Shown here piece after piece: positions 33,701-43,100 of a DNA stretch of 64,000 bases; the stretch's first letter is position 1, and each line of letters opens with the position of its first letter. The stretch covers positions 5,672,001 through 5,736,000 of the forward strand of contig NC_083530.1 in the NCBI RefSeq assembly GCF_032362555.1. Reading direction: 5' to 3'. Position numbers and translations under genes: made by a program. The notes under the pieces were generated by a model. The model ran no database searches, had not been told where the DNA came from, and saw only the letters and a program-made list of their open reading frames with translations. Origin of the DNA: Amyelois transitella. Its lineage: Eukaryota; Arthropoda; Insecta; Lepidoptera; Pyralidae.

Positions 33701-35499
33701 TAAACTTACTACTACTGCTTATTGCACCATAAGAAAAAGTGAAACAGAAAACATTATTTACTTTGGGATAGGTATAAAATATACTATGAAATTTTCGATT
33801 TTAATTTTTTCGCATAGTTCCATCCATACTAATATAAATGATACAAGATTTGTACGATAATCTTGACTGCCCTTATAATTTGCATACATATAATCAGGTC
33901 TCTATCCCTTGCGGGGTAGACGGAGCTAACAGTCTCAAAAAGACTGGAAGGCCACGCTCAGCTGTATGGCTTCATGATGGAATTGAGATTCAAATAGTGA
34001 CAGGTTGCTAGCCCGTCACCTTAAAGAAGAATCCCAAGTTTACAAGCCTATCCCTTAATTGCTTTTTACCAGATCCATGGGAAAGATTTGGGAATGATTC
34101 TAAAGGTTTCTAAAGTGCCGAAAACTACACGATTCCATTTATATTTTTACAGGACAAATTACACAGATTGACTTATCCTCGAAATAAGTTCGTTACTTGC
34201 GTTACGAGGCACTAACCTCGACTATACTTCATTTTACTATATACTTATAACTTGACGGATAAAATATTTTTTTTTCTCAGATTCGTAGCCGACAAAGAAT
34301 TCGCGGGCACCAGCAGTAACAACACTCGAGCCGGGCCTGTGCAGTTTGAGAGAGACAACCCTAACGCTAGAGACGAACCGGTGACATATTTTATTACTAT
34401 ATATTTTTATACTATCTTCTTATATACAGGGTGACTTTTAATTCAACTGCATAAATTTAAACTGTTAAGTGTACTTATCTAAAGGATATTTAAAAACGTT
34501 AAAAGAAAAATATCGGTTCATATTTCAGAAAGTACGAAAAAAAAAAATTTCTATCATGCAATTTGATAGAATTTTAATCTCAGTGTTATGAAATTTAGGT
34601 TGAATGTCGCAATGCGCTATGGCCATGCGGAGTTCAGTAGATAGCGTAAACGGTTAGTAACCATTTCGCACTGTGAATCTTGACACTAGAAAAATAATTA
34701 ATTTTTAAGACATTTATTTACATGTTTAGTTTTAATTTCTTTTTTGAGGGTTCTTTAAATGTGAAAATGATGACGTTTAATTTAAATAAAAATAGGCTCA
34801 AACTGCTCAGAAGCATGGGTTTAGTCTATGTTTAAAAGGATGCAGTTGTTTTAAATGTCACCCCGTATAAAATTCTCGTGTCACAATGTTCGTTCCCGTT
34901 CTCCTCCGAAATGGCTTGACCGATTCTCACGAAATTTTGTCAGCATATTGAGTAGGTCTGAGAATCAGCCAACATCTTTTTTTCATACCCCTTAGTGATG
35001 AGGGATGTGCACCTTTAACATTTTTTTTTACTAGAAATTACTTTTAAAATATATTTATATGGCAAAACAACGTTCGCCGGGACCGCTAGTACATACATAC
35101 ATAACATACATACATAAAAATCACGCCTCTTTCCCGGAGGTGTAGGCAGAGACTACCTCTTACCACTTGCCACGATCTCTGCACACTTCCTTCGCTTCAT
35201 CTACATTCATAAGCTTCATGCAACTTCATTTTTGACATATTACACAGATCGATTTAGAATCCTCGAAGTAAAACAATCGCCGTTAAAGCTAGTGTTTTAT
35301 AGTATTCCTTTTTGACAAATTACACAAGTAAAACAAATAAACAAACAAACAATTTCCCCAGCCCCGACAACAAACGGAGGCGGACTTCGACCCGTTCGGC
35401 CTGGACCGGTTCCTGAGCGAGGCCAAGCGCGCCGACAAGCCGGGCCGCAAGCGGGAGCACGAGCGGCCGCACGCGCTCGGGAAGAAGCGGAGGGAGTAG
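21718..35499 (+). CDS. Bx42: SNW1/SKIP homolog (Drosophila Bx42), spliceosome and transcription coregulator
   Basis: Twelve exons join in frame to 554 aa: 21718-21734, 21934-22085, 24066-24223, 24657-24839, 25221-25300, 25885-26066, 29140-29373, 31036-31177, 32313-32446, 33489-33633, 34281-34380 and 35362-35499. SNW1 is a spliceosome component that also acts as a coregulator of Notch/CSL and nuclear-receptor transcription. Visible family blocks are SLLPAPTQQVWDRDDE at the start, PPYGQRKGWVPR, IIYSKLTDLLP, the SNW core PPRFQINKKIPR...GYTIPLDKRLAADGRG, HINENFSKLAEALYIADRKA, a charged coiled region, RAAPDKRSKL, RDISEQIALGLP, DQRLFNNSKGMDSG, DPFGLDRFL and a basic end KKRRE. Length fits human (536 aa). 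All introns are GT-AG. The signature tripeptide reads S-H-W, not S-N-W. Exons 7, 8 and 12 each have partial tandem copies beside them. Confidence 0.93.
22220..23005. mobile_element. G/C-biased TIR element in SNW1 intron 2
   Basis: Inverted ends: ACTCTTAAAACGGGCCACCGCC at about 22226, and its partner GGCGGTGGCCCGTTTCAAGAGT ending at about 23000. They are followed inward by G-runs on the left and C-runs on the right. The interior has further inverted runs around GGGGGGCGCAGCCCCCC (about 22603-22619) and AT-rich filler. No transposase frame is present. The right end lies about 10 bases from the next transposon (23011), so two elements sit side by side. The class is unknown. Confidence 0.55.
23011..23677 (-). 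mobile_element. TIR transposon, copy 2 (inverted relative to 10576-11241)
   Basis: Same roughly 30-bp TIRs and same interior as copy 1, in opposite orientation, 667 bp against 666, with TA on both sides. By eye the copies are nearly identical, so both moved or were duplicated recently. The minus-strand frame at 23383-23694 is the counterpart of that in copy 1 and is not a gene. Confidence 0.8.
23808..23985 (-). repeat. SINE family C
   Basis: On the minus strand it reads CCTGGCTATAGTCCTGG, then ATCGTCACCACTCTGGTGGG and an AACCTTTTATGATC-like block to CTGAATGTGCAGGTTTTCC. Other copies are at 25350-25590, 37155-37510, 56435-56575, 57240-57350, 62240-62540 and 63148-63235. The longer copies end in a tRNA-like GGTGGGATTxGAACC segment, so this is probably a second tRNA-related SINE. 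Confidence 0.6.
24335..25125 (-). repeat. SINE family A copies flanking SNW1 exon 4
   Basis: Two minus-strand copies, at about 24335-24480 and 24890-25125, lie on either side of exon 4 (24657-24839). A short (GAAA)n run is at 24556-24572. Confidence 0.65.
25350..25830. repeat. SINE family C and a jockey LINE 3' fragment in SNW1 intron 5
   Basis: Family C runs on the plus strand at about 25350-25590 (TCACCACTCTGGAGAGAAGC to ACGATGTTTTACCTCA). A minus-strand piece of the jockey 3' UTR follows at about 25675-25830; its reverse complement contains CTGCAGTGCAGTTTGTTACC. Confidence 0.6.
26583..26735 (+). repeat. SINE family A fragment
   Basis: Starts GCCGTGTGGTTTCCGGCAC and breaks off after CAATTCCAACATTAAG, where the RTE-like element begins. 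The abrupt join suggests that the element inserted into this SINE or that the two recombined. Confidence 0.65.
26738..29060 (+). mobile_element. RTE-like non-LTR retrotransposon, disabled, in SNW1 intron 6
   Basis: This is the longest copy of the family. From about 26984 it encodes an AP-type endonuclease: ATMNVRGGMKDK, LDVLCVNETKRKG with the catalytic-type Glu, then across a stop GVYAPWD, IIMLGDFNGWVG, and DSDHLLV with the His of the active site. From about 28453 it encodes a reverse transcriptase: VIVPLYKGKGSQLDCKNYRG and ISLLSVVGK, then after an internal deletion CTDQVFSLRCIAEKFLAKSQ, FVDLEKVYDRVE (Asp of motif A) and KGVRQGYVASPWLFNLFMD. It breaks before the Y-x-D-D motif at an ATGTATGTATGT run. 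Proteins of this type are often mis-annotated in insects as craniofacial development protein 2. Stops, frameshifts and an inserted hairpin make it inactive. Confidence 0.8.
28555..28607. repeat. perfect 25-bp palindrome with a 3-base loop
   Basis: TGTTGGATCTTTTGGTACTC... pairs exactly with its reverse complement across a loop of AAG at 28580-28582. It sits in the reverse-transcriptase frame, where relatives go directly from a CW motif to PKDW, so it is an addition to the element. Confidence 0.85.
29286..30559 (+). repeat. 134-bp tandem array made of an exon 7 fragment plus a 46-bp mini-intron
   Basis: Nine complete 134-bp units (starts 29286, 29420, 29554, 29688, 29822, 29956, 30090, 30224, 30358) and a broken tenth at 30492. 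Each has 88 bases identical to the 3' part of SNW1 exon 7 (codons for LERRLAQRERERKEDHLRAL and on) and 46 bases of GT...CACACAG. The first unit is the real exon end; the other eight sit in intron 7. By eye the units are identical. Minus-strand frames of 133 aa across the array are artefacts of the repeat, since three 134-bp units are a multiple of 3. Confidence 0.95.
31111..31480 (+). repeat. tandem duplication of the SNW1 exon 8 end with adjacent intron
   Basis: The last roughly 65 bases of exon 8, its donor (AAGAG|GTACAC) and part of a minus-strand SINE A recur at about 31294-31480. The second exon copy starts directly after the SINE sequence GATAGAATCGAGATT, with no acceptor. The copies differ at several bases and by a 2-base gap, so it is older than the exon 7 array. 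Confidence 0.8.
31385..31600 (-). repeat. SINE family A in SNW1 intron 8
   Basis: Minus-strand copy from the ATCCCTTACAGGGCAGACAG end to CTTTTACGACATTTATAGG. A partial duplicate of its 3' end lies at 31200-31275, produced by the local tandem duplication. Confidence 0.65.
31785..32017 (+). mobile_element. Helitron-like element, 5'-truncated
   Basis: Contains TTGAACGCGCTAATCTCAGG, ACATCACGCTGCAACTATTA and ends CGCGGGCACAGTTAG, where the expected CTAG has become TTAG. Confidence 0.6.
32107..32280 (+). mobile_element. RTE-like LINE tail just upstream of SNW1 exon 9
   Basis: Plus-strand tail with GAGTTATGAATGTGGATGAA and CCGGGAAAGAGGCGTGA, then (TATG)n. It ends about 33 bases before exon 9, so its tail forms part of the acceptor region. 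Confidence 0.65.
32461..33141 (+). mobile_element. long Helitron-like element in SNW1 intron 9
   Basis: Starts TCTACACTAATATTATAAAG only 14 bases after exon 9 and ends GGCGGGTCGCTAG. The interior includes AACTACTGGACCGATTTTAA and GAAGCCGGGGCGGG near the 3' end. A relative is at 36519-36934. No Rep/helicase coding is present. Confidence 0.55.
33282..33452 (-). mobile_element. RTE-like LINE tail with (CATA)n
   Basis: Five CATA units at 33282-33302, then the minus-strand ORF2 tail, ending about 36 bases before SNW1 exon 10. It is one of several copies near exon boundaries in this gene. Confidence 0.65.
33885..34260 (-). repeat. SINE family A and a fragment of SINE family B
   Basis: SINE A on the minus strand at about 33885-34130. 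It is followed by a piece of the SINE B tail (ACAAATTACACAGATTGACT) at about 34152-34235, running up to SNW1 exon 11. Confidence 0.6.
34864..35225. mobile_element. Helitron-like element followed by an RTE-like tail
   Basis: Plus-strand Helitron-like copy at about 34864-35089, ending GCCGGGACCGCTAG. A minus-strand RTE tail (TCACGCCTCTTTCCCGGAGG) follows at about 35091-35225. Both lie in SNW1 intron 11. Confidence 0.55.
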
Positions 35500-36150
35500 G
35501 GGGGGGGGGGTGAGTTTCTCTATTTTATTTTATTTTTTTTGTCAAAATACACAGATTAACGAGTTACGTAGTAACCCAACTATGGTATATTTAATACGAG
35601 TAATAAATGACCGCACGCCCTCGGGAAGAAGAGGAGGGAGTAGGGGGGGGGGGGTCTCTATTTTTATTATTTTTTTGTCAAAATACACAGATTAACGAGT
35701 TATGTACTAATCCAACTATGGTATATTTAATAATAAATGACCGAACGTTGTTGGGAAGAAGAGGAGGGAGTAGGGGGGGGAGGAAGTGAGTGTCTCTATT
35801 ATCATTTTTTTGTCAAAGATTGAGTTAGCCTCGAAGTGAGTTAGTATAGTATATTTAATACGAGTAATAAATGACCGCACGTTGTTGGGAAGAAGAGGAG
35901 GGAGTAGGGGGGGGGGGGGGGGAATGTGAGTGTCTCTATTATAATTTTTTTTGTCAAAGATTGAGTTAGCCTCGAAGTGAGTTAGTATAGTACCTATATT
36001 TAACACGAGTCATAAATGACCGCACGTTGTTGGGAAGAGGAGGAGGGAGTAGGGGGGGGGGGGGGTGTCTCTATTTTTATTATTTTTTTTGTCAAAATAC
36101 ACAGATTAACGAGTTATGTACTAATCCAACTATGGTATATTTAATAATAG
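35468..36150 (+). repeat. tandem array of SNW1 3'-end cassettes
   Basis: Five units of 130-145 bp starting at 35468, 35612, 35742, 35876 and 36021. Each begins with a copy of the last codons of SNW1 (CGCACG...GGGAAGAAG...GGGAGTAG), then a long G-run, a fragment resembling the SINE B tail and, in units 1-3, AATAAATGAC. Unit 1 is the real end of the gene. Units differ at many bases, unlike the exon 7 array. Confidence 0.85.
35602..35607 (+). promoter_or_regulatory. likely poly(A) signal of SNW1
   Basis: AATAAA 103 bases after the SNW1 stop, at the end of unit 1 of the 3' array. The same signal recurs in units 2 and 3, so alternative ends are possible. Confidence 0.5.
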
Positions 36151-36235
36151 TGAGTGAGTTTGAGACTTGTGTTACGAGTAACGAGATTCTAAGACTAAGT
36201 TACTACTAGATTAGACCCAACGATGGTATATTTAT

Positions 36236-36445
36236 GTGGTTCCCGGTACCAATAAAAAATTAAATAGGACCACTCCATCTTTTCATCTCCAGGGTGATCT
36301 AAGAGATAGGCGATCTTTTAGACGGTGTGCTAGCAACCTGTCGCTATTTGAATCTCAATTCTATCATTAAGCCAAATAGCTGAACGTGGCCTTTTAGTGT
36401 TGCCTCTGTCTACCCCGCAAGGGATATAGACTTGTTTATATGTTA
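36236..36445 (+). repeat. SINE family A
   Basis: Starts GTGGTTCCCGGTACCAATA and ends GGGATATAGACTTGTTTATATG. It lies just after the SNW1 3' array. Confidence 0.7.
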
Positions 36446-36518
36446 AGTTATTCTAAGTGTAACAAAGACTTTCCTGAAAAACCGTTCAACGAAACGCGAA
36501 ATAATCACATAATCTACA

Positions 36519-36934
36519 TCTACACTAATAATAAAGAGGAAAGATTTGTATTTTTGTATGTTTGTGTGGAATAAACTCAATACTGGTCCGATTTTAATAA
36601 AATTTGGCACAGATATAGAATAGACCTTCAAAAGTGACATAGGCATAAATTTGTTTTGAAATAAATTAGTTTTCAGGTAGATTATTCAACATTCATAAAG
36701 TAATCCGGGAAAAAAGCGCTACCGAAAATCTTTCCGTGCGTGCGTTTTACGGAGATAAACTTTGTCCTTTACAGCTCAGTGATTGGATAAATAGATTCTG
36801 AAATATCGTGAAATTAAAAACACGCACTCCAAAAAATATTATCGCCTGAGAGAAATGTTTATTACTCTTTGTTTATTTCAAAATATAAAACACAAAAAAA
36901 AGTCCACCCGGGCGAAGCCGGGGCGGGCCGCTAG
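36519..36934 (+). mobile_element. Helitron-like element
   Basis: Starts TCTACACTAATAATAAAGAG and ends GGGGCGGGCCGCTAG. It belongs to the same subfamily as 32461-33141 but is shorter inside. Confidence 0.55.
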
Positions 36935-37154
36935 TACATACATACAAACATAGATAAAGTGAGAACCACCTTTTTTTAAAGGCGGTTAAAAAGAAATCAG
37001 AATACAATAATCATTCTACCAACAATACTCTAAACTTTTACAAACTTCCTACGCATATAAACTTCTATAACGTATACTATCTTCTTTTGCAGATTTGGAC
37101 ATTCATAGTGCGTTGGGTGATATTGCAAAGACAATTGTTTCAAGAATTTTCTTC

Positions 37155-37630
37155 CTCCTGGCTATAGTCCCGGTTGCATCCTCACCACTCTGGAGAGGAG
37201 CCCGGGGTGTGCCTTTGACCATGGACCCTGGATTGGGTGAGTCAGGGTTTTACACGAAGCGACTGCCGTCTGACCTCCGCAACCTTTGCAGGGGAACCTA
37301 ACCCGTATTGGATTGATCATGGTTACACATCCAGTTGCCTGAATGTGCAGGATTCCTCACGATGTTTTCCCTCACCGTAAGAGCTTTGGTTAGTATTTAA
37401 ACTAATGTACATAACCTCGAAAATAGTAATTGGCCGAGGTGGGATTAGACCCTGTGCCTTTTTGCGCATCGTGCGTTTTAACCGACTTATTTCGACCACC
37501 GACGCCCTTGACAAGTGTTTCAAGCATCTCTATAATACATACATATAGTCACGTCTATATCCCTTGCGGGGTATATAGAGCCAACAGTCAAGAAAATACG
37601 GAAAGGCCACATTCAGCTGTATGATGAAAT
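37155..37630. repeat. SINE family C, longest copy, and a SINE A fragment
   Basis: Family C runs from CTGGCTATAGTCCCGGTTGC at about 37155 through TTTTACACGAAGCGACTG and TTGCCTGAATGTGCAGG to the tRNA-like end GGTGGGATTAGACCC...GCGTTTTAACCGAC at about 37500. A minus-strand SINE A fragment lies at 37545-37630. Confidence 0.65.
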
Positions 37631-37639
37631 TGAATGTAT

Positions 37640-39960
37640 ATGCCTATGGGTAAAAAGATGGACCTTTTATACCATGGTGTGCTGGATCGAGTGATCTTGA
37701 GCAATTTAATATTTTTTGTATTTATATGGTTGACGCTTCTGATCTAATAAATAGTTTAGCTTTTTGTAATTATAATAAATAACAATAAATAAAGAAGAAC
37801 CGCTGTATTTTTTTCGCACCATAGACACATTTTTTGTTCATATTTTATGGTTTCATAGACAAAGTTAATGTATGGATACAAAGTTTTTATACAAACGTAC
37901 TTTAGTTGTAATTTCCAAATGAAACATTGGAATTTGATGGAATTTCGTCAAAGTTGATCTTAGGGAAGAAAAAGTAAGTTGGTGAAAACTTGGCAGACTT
38001 AACCTTCATAAATATAATAAGAAGATTCATCACTTGTTCAGTCTAGTCCCATAATAAATTTTTTCTGTTCTTAAATCTGTGGTCGATGCCAGAATATTTG
38101 TAAATCAACTCTATTACACTACATTAAGGTCATATTTCCAACGCATTATGTGAGTCAGTGTATAATAACTTTATTTTTAAGTAGATGAAAGTCATTTGTT
38201 CAGTTAGATAAATGATTTTAAGTTTGTAAGTTAGTTGTTTAGATATGATTTCGATTTTAGACATTACGATATGAAGTGTACAGATAAAAAAATAATTCAA
38301 TAAATAAGTTAAATAAGTTGCATTTTGAGTTTTTTTTTCAGACATGTTATTCCTACTCACCTGATTGTCATTAATATATAGATTTGTTGTCTATTAAATG
38401 CAAGCTGACCTCTGTAACGGGGCACGCGCGATTAACTATAGCCGTTTCAATTTTTTTTATGACGTAAAACGGGACAGCGATAGAATTTCACAGCTTTTTT
38501 AGTATAATACCGTCACTTATGTACCAGTATTAAATAAAAGTAAGTATTTTTGGTTCATTTCGTATGTAAAATCGTGATGTCATAATGTTATCAAGTTGTT
38601 TTATTGTGGACCTATATTAATATTTATAAGAAAAAATTTTGTGCGTTCGCCGGAAATTGTACCGACCTGACAAATACACGTAAGTAAGCTTCAGAAGCGA
38701 AAATGATTTTGGAACCAAATACATACAAAAAAATCACGCACTTTTCTCGGGGGTGTAGGCAGAGACTACATCTTCCAAGAGCCCTGCATAGTTCTATCTC
38801 TTCATGCAAGCTCTTCGGTTTCGGGCAATTTGATCTATGTACGATCATCTAGGCTCTATAACTGGCTTAATGTGAAAAAAGGTTGTTTTCTTTGTTTTCC
38901 ACATTGGTTTCATTTTCATAATGTTTTCATACCGTGTGGTTTCCGGCACTATAGGACATCTCTTTCCCGTGGATGTCGTAATAAGCGACTAAGGTATAAT
39001 TGGCTGATAAACTTTGGATTCTTTCTTATAGGTGATGGGCGAGCGACCTGTCACTATTTGAATGACAATTCCATCTTTAAGCCTTGGTTGGCTCTGTCTA
39101 CCCCTGTAAGGGATAAATACTTGATTATATGGATGGATGTTTTCATACAAACCATGTTTAACGCCGGTGTAAAAGAGGAAATAATAGTCCGAAATATTTT
39201 CACAATATTTACTGAATTAACAATACTTTTAACATATAATAATACGCAGAAATAAAACACGACTTGTGTGTATTCTGTTAAAAACGTGCTTGTGACACTT
39301 ACATCGAAAAACATCACACTGGCTATCTTTATATTTGTATCGACCAATACTAGGCATAACCCACCTGACCAATCAGAATGCGTTCTTCAACATACCGACC
39401 AATCAGAAAATCTTCTTGAAAAATGTGTAGTGCTGTAATTAGTTGAAATAACACAGCTTTGTTTTTGTGAACGCTTTCATCGAGACATTTTACACGTCAT
39501 TCAAATTAAGTTTTTGGGGCAATTGGCAGCCTTTTGTATTCCCATCAAGGTTCTTTTCATAGTGATGTGATGTATATACATCGAAATCCGATTTCTTAAA
39601 GCTATTTCTACAAACTGTATCTAATTAAGGCCACCATTATGTATTAAATTTGAAATCGAATGTTGGAAATCGCCAACGAATCGGATAAATGCAATAGCTA
39701 TGCGTATGGAACTCAAAATGGCGGACGCTGTGTTGCCAACGTTAAAATTAAAATCTTGCTTCTTTCCTCTTACATTGGGCAACTATTTGCGATAAGGTCT
39801 AACTATTTGTGTTTTATATACATCTTGAGACAAAATTAAAACTATTTCGAGACGAAGAACAGAATATAAAAAAAAATTTGCCCTGCAAAAAGTTACAGCC
39901 TAATTAGCTAAAAATCTGAACCAAACAACAAAACACAAGATTTTTCAAACAAATCATTGA
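37640..39960. other. no gene seen; scattered repeat fragments
   Basis: AT-rich DNA with an RTE tail on the minus strand at about 38719-38855 and a SINE A on the plus strand at about 38930-39130. At 39360-39412 the motif GACCAATCAGAA occurs twice, 44 bases apart. No supported exon is present. Confidence 0.5.
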
Positions 39961-39980
39961 TCGTAGGTATATTTAATTAC

Positions 39981-39986
39981 TTTATT
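39981..39986 (-). promoter_or_regulatory. poly(A) signal of thioredoxin
   Basis: Minus-strand AATAAA about 130 bases after the thioredoxin stop codon, the nearest good signal downstream. Confidence 0.55.
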
Positions 39987-40113
39987 TTTTATCTGGAACA
40001 AATAAGACATTTTCAAAGACCCCAAACCAATTTCTATCACCAAAGTAACCATTGAAATAAGTTGCCCAACGCGAAGAGTCGACAAAAGCCGTATTTCTGC
40101 GCACGCCCGGTGT

Positions 40114-43100
40114 CTACTTGTGTTTCAGGATCGTGGTCCTCAGTTTCTCCACGTTAGCGCCGGAGAACTGCTCCACTGGCTTTCCGTTCTTCACGAACAC
40201 GAATGTCGGCATCGTGTTGATGCTGTACTCTGTGGCGATGTCCTCGCACTCGTCAACGTCCACCTGGAATCGAGAAAAAATCCACATTATTTGATCTGAC
40301 CAAATATTCGTATTGAAATCATTAGCTTTTAATTTCATTCATATTTTTCTAGTGTAAACAATGTGCATTCGTCCACTATTTAGATTTAAAGAGTACTACT
40401 TTTTTCTATATTTGTAAATTGACGTCCGGTGAAAATGCTGCAGTGTAGTTTGTTCCGTCGCTTCTTTTAGACATGCGCTTTGGAACTTGTCACTATTTGA
40501 ATCTCAATTCTATCATTAAGCCAAACAACAGCTTAACGTGGCCTATCAGTCTTTTCAAGACTGTTGGCTCTCTCTACCCGCAAGGTATACCACCGTGATT
40601 AAATGTATATACTAAAAAAAATATGTATGAACTGGTAAAGAAACATTCTGATGCAAGAAAAATAACCATTCAACACACTTATGAATGGAATGACAACATA
40701 CATTTCAAATTAATAAAAGTACGTTCATACGATGTCACTGAATGTCACGCTCTTTAAATAATAATATGAATGTTTAACTATTCATATCAGAACGTGAGAT
40801 AAATAAAGATAAAAAATTATTAACATAAAACCGTAGTCTTAGTTAAGACGAGTCGAGTTTACAAATACTTTTTCCTTGTAAGCCTCATCGTAAATTCTTC
40901 ATATTACGTACTAATTAATCACGTCTAAATCCCGGGCGGGGTAGACAGAGCCAATAGTTTTGAAAAGACTGCTAGGCCACGTTCAGCTGTTTAGCTAAAT
41001 AATAGAATAGAGATTAAAATAGTGACAGGTTTCTAGCTCATCGCCTAAAAGAATTTTATATGCTTATCCCTTAGTCGTATTTTACGACATCCATAGAAAC
41101 GAGATGGAGTTATCCTATACTTTTTTCATACTAAGTCTTCATACTTATTTTGTAAATGCGAAATTTATGTAATTTCACGCTAAATATAACTAAACCGATT
41201 TTGATGACATCTAACAGTAATTCAGCTTATGCATAAAAATAACAATGAAGCTACAATGAAAACCGAGTAAAACCGCGAGCGGACACCAATAAAGCGTTTT
41301 ATTTCTTGTGTACTCAAACGAAGATAATGTAAGTATTATGTGGGAATTAGGATTCAATTTAAACAATGTTAAATGTTTGTCTTTTTGTGTGAATACAGAG
41401 TAGTTAACGGGTATTTGTCATAATTTATATTAAACTAGCTGTGCCCGCGACTTCGTCCGCGTGGAATAGTTATTTTAGGCATCATTGAAGGCCTCAAAGA
41501 TGAATAATTTCCCCGTTTTTTTCACATTTTCCATTGCATATTTCTTTGCTCCTTAAAGTTGCAGCGTGATGTTATATAGTCTAAATCCTTCCTCGATAAA
41601 TGTCTATTCAACATAATAGTTTAAAAAAAACTAAAAAACTACGCTTTATTGCTAATCAAACTAAAAAATAGAAAATAAAAATTAATGACAAAGGAATTAT
41701 AAAACAGTAGTAGCAAGTCGAACAATCAGTTATAGTCAATTACCTCCGATTAAAATTATAAAAAAATTAAATTTATAAACAAAACAATTTAAATCTGAGT
41801 AAAAAGCGTGGGGTGCCTGATGTAGTAAATATTAAAATCATTCTATTAGCATATATTTATGACAAGAGAGTTATGAAAATGAAGTAAAATGCACCCCACG
41901 CTTTTTACTCTGATTTAAATTGTTTTGTTTATAAATTTAATTTTGTTATAATTTTAATCAGAGGTAATTGACTATAACTGATTGTTCGACTTGCTACTAC
42001 TGTTTTATAATTCCTTTGTCATTAATTTTTATTTTCTATTTTTTAGTTTGATTAGCAATAAAGCGTAGTTTTTTAGTTTTTTTTAAACTATTATTTATTT
42101 TCTATTTTTTAGTTTGATTAGCAATAAAACGCGTAGTTGTTTAGTTTTTTTATACAATTATTTTTTGGAAGTTAACACTTCTAGTATAACTATCTTACTA
42201 GAAAAGACTTTCGCAACCATGCGCCCATCGTCGGAGGTTTTCACATCTAACTTTCTTAAAATTATATGTGGCCTGATTGGATTAAATCTCATAATATTCT
42301 CATCATCATGATTCTTTTTTAGGCGATGGGCTAGCAACCTGTCACTATTTGAATCTCAATTCTATCTTAAAGCCCAATAGCTGAAGGTGGCATATCAGTC
42401 TTTACAAGACTGTTGGCTCTGTCTACCCCGCAAGGGATATAGACGTGATTATATGTATGCATGTATGTATGATGATTGTTAAACCCAGTTGAAAAGAATT
42501 TTATAGTGATAAATCACTGTTAATAATATTTTTGACTATCCAGCAAACATAACAATTTTCGATTGTGGCCTTGCCAGGAATCAAACCACAAGATTAAGAG
42601 GCAGATTGATACAGGAACAAAAATATTTCAAACATACCTCCACTGCCTTTATAACCAGGAACGCAACAATGTTTATCGGAAGACATCGTGGCACTTTCGT
42701 TGTAAAACTGTCTTTCACAAAAACAAACACAAACTTGGGACTCCTATCTCAAATAATCAGGTACTTTTTACAGGAGTCCTATCTGCACAACACAGTGAAC
42801 ACAGTCAGAGTCCAATCTCAGATGATAAAATCACACGAATATTCGGAAGAACAAAGCTCGACTCAACGGAAGATTCCAAACTACAAATAACGACAAGTTA
42901 TCAGCACAAAACAAAGTGCAAATAGGTAAATACACAAGCACCGGTATAAAAAAACAGAAAGAAAGTTTACAGGTTTTCTAATCGAATTCGAAACTTACTG
43001 CAAAACTTATTTGACATAAATAAATGTCACTCATTTCTTAAACGAGTATTACAGTGTTGCTATTATAAATAGGCAAAAGATACCTAATGTTAATTCAAGA

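Noticed and set aside
42563-42925. 120-aa open frame in the thioredoxin intron
   Set aside because: It overlaps another frame of similar length, has no recognisable motif and no splice or promoter context.
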